From: Halalkalibacter okhensis
GTDB lineage: Bacteria > Bacillota > Bacilli > Bacillales > Bacillaceae_D
Direction: 5' to 3'
NCBI RefSeq assembly: GCF_000787375.1
Contig: NZ_JRJU01000001.1
Coordinates: forward strand, 62,001 to 126,000
DNA: 64,000 nt
Position 1 is the stretch's first letter, and every line of letters begins with the position of its first letter. This document shows positions 59,598 to 64,000 of the stretch, piece by piece. A program made the translations under genes and the position numbers. The notes beneath the pieces are model-generated. The model was given only the letters and a program-made list of their open reading frames with translations. It made no database searches and was not told the origin of the DNA.

Positions 59598-60404
59598 ATG
59601 AATTGGTGGCAAGCATTAATTATTGGCTTTATTCAAGGAATATCAGAATTTATGCCAATTTCATGTACAGCCCTCATGTTGTTGGCTCAACGAATACTAA
59701 ACATCTCTATTGAAAATAATTCGAAATTGGCATTTGAAACTTTTTTACATATCGCTTCTGTCTTAGCTGTTATTGTTTATTTTCGTCATGATTTACATAA
59801 GATCCTGCACGATTTCATTATCTATATTCGAACTAAGGAAGATCAAGCACAAACAAACTACAGATTCGTGCTTTTATTAATTATGTCGACACTCGTAACC
59901 CTTTTAGCCGCAAAAACGCTAGAATCAATTATGGGGGGTCATTTTACTAATTCCGTCACCATTGGATTTTCACTTATTATTACAGGTTTCTCACTAGTGT
60001 TAATAGAGCACGGGTTAAATGATGGAACGAGAAGGTTGAAAATGTTAAACTGGAAGGATGGAATAATTATTGGTATCGGACAAGCACTCTCCTTAATTCC
60101 AGGTATATCTAGAACAGGAAGTACACTATTTACCGCTCTTTGTTTAGGGATTTGTAAAAATACCGCCCTTCGCTATTCCTTTCTCCTTTCTATACCTGTC
60201 TTTCTAGGAATGACTTTATTGAAAATACCTGATTTACATTATTCGCAAATAAGCTTTCCTTCATTAGCTACTGCTTTTATATCATCATTTATATTTGCAT
60301 TAATAGGGATTAAATGGTTTATTTCGATGTTACAAAATACAAAGTTAACTTATTTTGCTTTTTTCTGTATTGGATTAGGGGTTATCACATGGAAGTTTAT
60401 ATAA
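59598..60404 (+). CDS. uppP: UppP/BacA-like undecaprenyl-diphosphate phosphatase, atypical motif 1
   Basis: A 268-residue membrane protein with about eight helices. Motif 1 reads GFIQGISEFMPISCTALMLL, where UppP normally has E-F-LPISSTGHL; the serine pair becomes SC and the conserved histidine becomes Leu. Motif 2 SLIPGISRTGSTLFTALCLG is intact with its arginine. UppP recycles the lipid carrier for wall synthesis outside the membrane. Loss of the histidine may mean reduced or altered activity or another phosphatase role. The ATG at 59598 follows TGGAGGAAC. A hairpin terminator follows the stop. Confidence 0.82.
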   Translation: MNWWQALIIGFIQGISEFMPISCTALMLLAQRILNISIENNSKLAFETFLHIASVLAVIVYFRHDLHKILHDFIIYIRTKEDQAQTNYRFVLLLIMSTLVTLLAAKTLESIMGGHFTNSVTIGFSLIITGFSLVLIEHGLNDGTRRLKMLNWKDGIIIGIGQALSLIPGISRTGSTLFTALCLGICKNTALRYSFLLSIPVFLGMTLLKIPDLHYSQISFPSLATAFISSFIFALIGIKWFISMLQNTKLTYFAFFCIGLGVITWKFI

Positions 60405-60409
60405 TGAAA

Positions 60410-60433
60410 AAAGGACCTGTAAAAAGGTCCTTT
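60410..60433 (+). terminator. terminator of uppP
   Basis: AAAGGACCT (60410-60418) and AGGTCCTTT (60425-60433) form a perfect nine-base stem, six bases after the stop. It can also serve the tRNA operon from the other strand. Confidence 0.75.
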
Positions 60434-60449
60434 GAATATGTATGAATAA

Positions 60450-60542
60450 TGGCGGAGGAAGAGGGATTCGAACCCCCGCGCGGTTTAACCCGCCTGTCGG
60501 TTTTCAAGACCGATCCCTTCAGCCGGACTTGGGTATTCCTCC
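60450..60542 (-). tRNA. tRNA-Ser (UGA)
   Basis: Acceptor GGAGGAA/TTCCTCC, a long variable arm, anticodon loop CTTGAAA (anticodon UGA) and T arm GGGGGTTCGAATCCC. CCA is encoded. Last gene of a five-tRNA cluster on the minus strand. Confidence 0.95.
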
Positions 60543-60564
60543 ATATTGGCTGAATAAAATTAAA

Positions 60565-60641
60565 TGGTGGACCCTGTAGGACTCGAACCTACGACCGATC
60601 GGTTATGAGCCGACTGCTCTGACCAACTGAGCTAAGGGTCC
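60565..60641 (-). tRNA. tRNA with CAU anticodon, probably tRNA-Ile2
   Basis: Acceptor GGACCCT/AGGGTCC, D-loop AGCTCAGTTGGTCAGAGC, anticodon loop CTCATAA (CAU), T arm TAGGTTCGAGTCCTA, CCA encoded. The body matches the lysidine-modified isoleucine tRNA known in Bacillus; the neighbouring Met tRNA has a different body, which supports Ile2 here. Confidence 0.85.
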
Positions 60642-60644
60642 CTA

Positions 60645-60721
60645 TGGGGCGACTGATGGGAATCGAACCCACGAATGTCGGAACCACAATCCGATGCGTT
60701 AACCACTTCGCCACAATCGCC
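60645..60721 (-). tRNA. tRNA-His (GUG)
   Basis: The 5' extra G pairs with the discriminator C, as in tRNA-His. Anticodon loop TTGTGGT (GUG), D arm GGCGAAGTGGTTAACGC, T arm GTGGGTTCGATTCCCA, CCA encoded. Confidence 0.95.
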
Positions 60722-60740
60722 GTAAAACATATAATTAAAG

Positions 60741-60814
60741 TAGCGGCGGAGGGAATCGAACCCACGACCTCACGGGTATGAACCGTACGCTCTAGCCAGC
60801 TGAGCTACGCCGCC
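60741..60814 (-). tRNA. elongator tRNA-Met (CAU)
   Basis: Acceptor GGCGGCG pairing with CGCCGCT, D arm AGCTCAGCTGGCTAGAGC, anticodon loop TTCATAC (CAU), T arm GTGGGTTCGATTCCC. CCA is not encoded. It lacks the initiator features, so elongator Met is the call. Confidence 0.92.
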
Positions 60815-60818
60815 AAAA

Positions 60819-60893
60819 TGGCTCCACAGGTAGGACTCGAACCTACGACCGATCGGTTAACAGCCGATAGCTCTACCACTGAGCTACTGTGGA
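60819..60893 (-). tRNA. tRNA-Asn (GUU)
   Basis: Acceptor TCCACAG/CTGTGGA, D arm AGCTCAGTGGTAGAGC, anticodon loop CTGTTAA (GUU), T arm GTAGGTTCGAGTCCTAC, CCA encoded. First gene of the tRNA cluster. Confidence 0.95.
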
Positions 60894-61047
60894 ATATTAC
60901 TTAAGAGACAAGAATTATCTTAACACGCTTATTCTATTACGTCAACACTTTATTTCACATTTTATCCAAAAGCGCATTAAGAACTTGAATCCTGCTATAA
61001 CTTATCATACTCCCCAAAAAGAAACAAGCAATTTCAGAGAACACAAA

Positions 61048-61072
61048 GTCCCTTCTTACCTCAGCAAGGGAC
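61048..61072 (-). terminator. weak terminator-like hairpin after the Na/Pi cotransporter gene
   Basis: Arms GTCCCTT (61048-61054) and AAGGGAC (61066-61072); on the minus strand TTTG follows. The U tract is short. Confidence 0.5.
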
Positions 61073-61090
61073 CTTGAGCCACAATGAAAC

Positions 61091-62716
61091 TTAGTGATCT
61101 TCTCCGATAACGGCTTCAGCAATATTTACAGAATGATCGCCAATTCGTTCTAAATTGCTAACAATGTCGACAAAGACAATTCCAGCTGAACCTGAACATT
61201 TGCCATCATTCACCCGTTGAATATGCTGCTTTCTAAGCTTTCTTTCCATTTTGTCTATTTTTTCTTCTTTCTCCAAAACAGAACGCGCTAAATCACCATC
61301 TAATAATTCTAAAGACTGTATCGCTTCTTTTAACGTCGAGAGGGTTAATTCCGACATTTCACGTAAATCTTCAAGTGCTTTCTCTGATATATGAACTTTG
61401 TTTACTTTTTGATAATCCTTTAATTCGACGATATTTTCAATATGATCGCCAATACGTTCGATATCACGTACTGTATCCATTAGCATCGAATGCATCTTCG
61501 AATCATGTGCAGATAATGACCGAGAAGAAATTTGAATTAAATAATCTGTAATTTTCCTATCAAGATTATTAATGGCCTCTTCAAACTGGATAGACATTTC
61601 AGCATGTCGCTTCTGACCATTCTCAAGATATTGGCTCACTTCATGAAGCCCTCTTTCTGAGAATTCAGCCATTCGTAATACTTCTTGTTTCGCTTGCCCA
61701 AGAGCAATAGCCGGTGAACTCCCAATAAATCGAGGATCAAGATGTTTTGCCTTATATTCAATACTGTATTCCTCACCCGGTACTAACTTAGTTACAATGA
61801 TTGCTAACAAAGCGACAAATGGCAGTTGAATCATCGTATTAGAAACGTTAAAAATACCATGTGCAAACGCAATTGTCATCGGTCGATTAAGACCAAGCTC
61901 AACGGCTAGAAAACTAACAAATTGGAAAAAGAATGGATATATTATCAAAACAATAATCGTTCCAATTAAATTGAAAATCACATGAGTTAACGCCGCTCTT
62001 TTCGCAGCAACAGATGCACCAATTGCCGCTAGAACCGCAGTTATTGTTGTTCCAATATTGTCACCAAACAGAACAGGTAATGCTGCATCTAACCCCATTG
62101 CTCCTTGTTCATACAATTGCTGCAACAATCCAATCGACGCACTTGAGCTCTGAACAGCAACCGTAAATATCGTTCCTATAAGTACACCGAGTAATGGATT
62201 TTCACTCATGCTTACTGTAAGTTCGGCAAACGCTTCGAGCTCACGTAATGGCTTTAAACCTGTACCCATTAATTCTAACCCATAAAATAATGCTCCAAAT
62301 CCAAATACAACTTGTCCATAATTGTTTACTTTTTTCGCTTTTATAAAAAAGATTAACGCTGCCCCAACGGCAATGATTGGCAATGCATAGGCGGATATTT
62401 TTATTCCTATAATAAAGGCTGTTACAGTAGTTCCAATATTGGCCCCCATAATAACCCCTATCGCCTGTTTAAGAGTCATAAAACCCGCATTAACAAGACC
62501 GATAGTTAAAACCGTAGTCCCCGTACTTGTTTGAAGAAGTACGGTTACAAATAATCCTGCAAATACCCCCATTACAGGGTTAGTCGTAAACTTATCTAAA
62601 ACATCACGTAAGCCATCACCAGCTACCTTTTGTAAACCATCCCCCATGTATTTAATACCAAAAAGGAAAATACCTAGTCCACCAAAAAACATGAACAAGA
62701 GCGTTTGTAAATCCAC
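61091..62716 (-). CDS. Na/Pi cotransporter family protein with PhoU-like domain
   Basis: A 541-residue protein. The first ~310 residues hold two inverted Na/Pi-cotransporter repeats, each with a QS/TSS motif: VTVLLQTSTGTTVLTIGLVN and VAVQSSSASIGLLQQL. GANIGTTVTAF and GDNIGTTITAVL follow them. The C-terminal ~200 residues are two PhoU-like helical bundles (MDTVRDIERIGDHIENIVEL; DIVSNLERIGDHSVNIAEAV). It would import phosphate with sodium, with the PhoU part as a regulatory domain. The start is GTG at 62716 behind GAGGATTT. It is monocistronic. Confidence 0.9.
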   Translation of the reverse strand: MDLQTLLFMFFGGLGIFLFGIKYMGDGLQKVAGDGLRDVLDKFTTNPVMGVFAGLFVTVLLQTSTGTTVLTIGLVNAGFMTLKQAIGVIMGANIGTTVTAFIIGIKISAYALPIIAVGAALIFFIKAKKVNNYGQVVFGFGALFYGLELMGTGLKPLRELEAFAELTVSMSENPLLGVLIGTIFTVAVQSSSASIGLLQQLYEQGAMGLDAALPVLFGDNIGTTITAVLAAIGASVAAKRAALTHVIFNLIGTIIVLIIYPFFFQFVSFLAVELGLNRPMTIAFAHGIFNVSNTMIQLPFVALLAIIVTKLVPGEEYSIEYKAKHLDPRFIGSSPAIALGQAKQEVLRMAEFSERGLHEVSQYLENGQKRHAEMSIQFEEAINNLDRKITDYLIQISSRSLSAHDSKMHSMLMDTVRDIERIGDHIENIVELKDYQKVNKVHISEKALEDLREMSELTLSTLKEAIQSLELLDGDLARSVLEKEEKIDKMERKLRKQHIQRVNDGKCSGSAGIVFVDIVSNLERIGDHSVNIAEAVIGEDH

Positions 62717-62949
62717 AAATCCTCATCCCTTCATCTCATAAGTCAAATCCAATTTTCGACAAACATCAACATGGACACCCTGTCTATTATTAAGCATTTA
62801 TTAAGGATTTGTAAACAATTAATTATTAAAAAACATTATTATTTCAATCAGTTGATGAATTTCTTACAAAAGACCCTATGTAATAAATTCAATCATAGCA
62901 ATTTCAACCTTAATTCGTTAAAATAACGAAGAATGAAAGAGGTGAGTTT

Positions 62950-63714
62950 ATGAATTACTGGGAATGGTTTTATAAAAGTTTTTACAATAGAAAAGTGATA
63001 GCATATAGTCGCTTCAGACCAATCACAACAACCATTGGTTTTGTTTTAATGATTATATTTATCGCTAGCATCCCTTATTTTATTTCGTTAAATGTTACAA
63101 CCGTATCAAGCATTCAACAGCTCAATCGCATTTTAGAAAATGATTTACCTAACTTTTATTTGAGCGATGGGACATTAACAGCGGAAGATGAAGAGGTTTA
63201 CTATAACGAAGAAGTACTTGATGGTTTTTTCCTCATTGATCCTTATAATACGCTATCTCAAAAAGAATTATTGCAGCTAGATGAAGGGATTGCACTACAA
63301 CAAAGGGAATTTCTTTTTGTTTCAAACGGGGAAATTCAGTCTATATCCTACTTACTACTCGGTTTACAGGAGGTTTCTAAAGAAGACCTCTCTCATCGTA
63401 TAAGCTTATTATTAAACTTCTTACCAATTTTATTAACGATTATAACGAGCTTGCTGTATGTCGCACTTGCAGGTCTAGGATTTATCAGTATTTCTATACT
63501 TGCCTTTCTAGCCCTTCTTTTTAAAGGAAAACGAAATTTAGAATATCGTCATATGTGGCTAATTACTGCTCACTCTCTCACATTGCCAGTTATTTTGTTA
63601 TACTGGATTGATATTCTTATCTATCCTATCCCATTTACTGCGTTTATTGTATCAACGTTTATCATTGTTTTAGCAGCCGTTACGTCTATTCCTATCCCAA
63701 AAAGGTCCAAATAA
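62950..63714 (+). CDS. DUF1189 membrane protein (YqgB-like)
   Basis: A 254-residue protein with an N-terminal membrane helix (GFVLMIIFIASIPYFISLNV), an acidic outer loop of about 100 residues (NDLPNFYLSDGTLTAEDEEV) and three to four C-terminal helices (ILLTIITSLLYVALAGLGFI; VILLYWIDILIYPIPF). The start WEWFYKSFYNRKVIAYSRF is typical of DUF1189. The context near sodA matches yqgB of B. subtilis. The function is unknown. An AAAGAGGTGAG ribosome binding site precedes the ATG. A very strong terminator follows. Confidence 0.82.
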   Translation: MNYWEWFYKSFYNRKVIAYSRFRPITTTIGFVLMIIFIASIPYFISLNVTTVSSIQQLNRILENDLPNFYLSDGTLTAEDEEVYYNEEVLDGFFLIDPYNTLSQKELLQLDEGIALQQREFLFVSNGEIQSISYLLLGLQEVSKEDLSHRISLLLNFLPILLTIITSLLYVALAGLGFISISILAFLALLFKGKRNLEYRHMWLITAHSLTLPVILLYWIDILIYPIPFTAFIVSTFIIVLAAVTSIPIPKRSK

Positions 63715-63721
63715 GATCAAT

Positions 63722-63768
63722 AGGGGATGCCCCAAAAGGTCTATTGTTGACCTTTTGGGGCATCCCCT
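63722..63768. terminator. perfect 20-bp bidirectional terminator
   Basis: Arms 63722-63741 and 63749-63768 are exactly complementary around a seven-base loop, and contain the GCCCCAAAAGGTC motif also seen at 18090, 28719 and 54836. They lie between convergent genes. Confidence 0.85.
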
Positions 63769-63798
63769 TTATTTGATTCCATTTCAATTGAGTAAGCC

Positions 63799-64000
63799 TC
63801 AACTATCCGTATTTTCCTCATTCTCTAATGGTTTAATTAATATTCTTGTACCGTCCACCGACACGACAATAATATCTTGACTTGCTTCAATCCAACTTCC
63901 TCCACTTGTTGCACTGTATTGCTCGCCTTCAATTTCAACTGTTCCAGTTGGGCGAAATGAACTAATCGTTCTTCCTCTTTTTCCAACAAGTTGATGATAT
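63799..64000 (-). CDS. NfeD family protein, C-terminal OB-fold part (cut by window edge)
   Basis: The last 66 codons of a minus-strand gene enter from the right edge. The translation (LVGKRGRTISSFRPTGTVEI, EGEQYSATSGGSWIEASQDI, IVVSVDGTRILIKPLEN) has the pattern of the NfeD C-terminal OB domain, where G-R-P-G-V-I-G-RYDA-SEGGFI is typical. Such proteins act with flotillin-like or stomatin-like membrane partners. The membrane part and any protease domain lie outside the window. It ends with a short polar NEENTDS tail. Confidence 0.82.
   Translation of the reverse strand, partial: YHQLVGKRGRTISSFRPTGTVEIEGEQYSATSGGSWIEASQDIIVVSVDGTRILIKPLENEENTDS

Overview
The window reads as a chromosomal segment of an endospore-forming, motile Bacillaceae bacterium (Bacillus sensu lato). 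The sequence is AT-rich, with strong AGGAGG-type ribosome binding sites and TTG/GTG starts. Spore genes (CotX- and CotW-like coat proteins, a SpoVAF-type GerA-family protein), flagellin with a sigma-D promoter, and many neighbours with the gene content of the B. subtilis yqj, yqg and yjc clusters support this. Very acidic secreted lipoproteins would fit an alkaliphile or halotolerant species, but that is only inference. No prophage, insertion sequence or CRISPR array was seen.

Layout. 1-1300: sulfate assimilation (sat, cysH, yezD) behind a sigma-A promoter. 1366-4200: DUF4097 lipoprotein, SRPBCC protein, a frameshifted CPBP protease-like gene and yaaR. 4300-9440: a motility block, ylqG (FliK-like) > ylqH (FlhB-like) > fliS > hag, with a sigma-D promoter for fliS-hag. 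9500-14640: dinB, a sigma-region-3 miniprotein, yqjE, methylmalonyl-CoA epimerase, a Prli42-like miniprotein, an L,D-transpeptidase and yqjA. 14756-17440: a polar amino-acid ABC transporter whose binding protein looks circularly permuted. 17700-22700: PilZ protein, PAS histidine kinase, Mn-catalase and spore-coat genes. 22944-28760: BCCT transporter, msrA-msrB and yjcHGF. 28767-34390: a DUF1385/YqgV fusion, then the TPP-riboswitch-controlled thiE-S-G-O-D operon. 34639-47500: yqgU, aspartase, yqgQ, yueI, spoVAF, rhomboid protease, ldh, thiF, DUF92, yqgN and rpmG. 47574-54081: a four-gene alpha-glucan-type operon (DUF4912 regulator candidate, GH57-GT4 fusion, nucleotidyltransferase with a degenerate phosphomannomutase domain, unknown glucan-linked protein). 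54465-59330: pbpA, a 6S-like RNA gene, yqgE and sodA. 59598-64000: UppP-like protein, five tRNAs, a Na/Pi cotransporter, a DUF1189 protein and the end of an NfeD-type gene.

Functional links. The thiamine operon, the separate thiF and the fused thiamine-binding domain suggest active thiazole/thiamine metabolism. MsrA/B, SodA and Mn-catalase form an oxidative-stress set. FliS, Hag, YlqG and YlqH sit together although YlqG/YlqH are usually away from hag.

Most notable observations: (1) the ArtP-like binding protein at 16220-17017 has its normal C-terminal segment moved between the lipobox and the N-lobe; (2) YqgV is fused to a DUF1385 membrane protein but keeps a perfect internal ribosome binding site and ATG; (3) the alpha-glucan operon carries two unusual fusion proteins; (4) several single-base indels in homopolymer runs (CPBP gene twice, thiE once, possibly pbpA) mean either gene decay or consensus errors.
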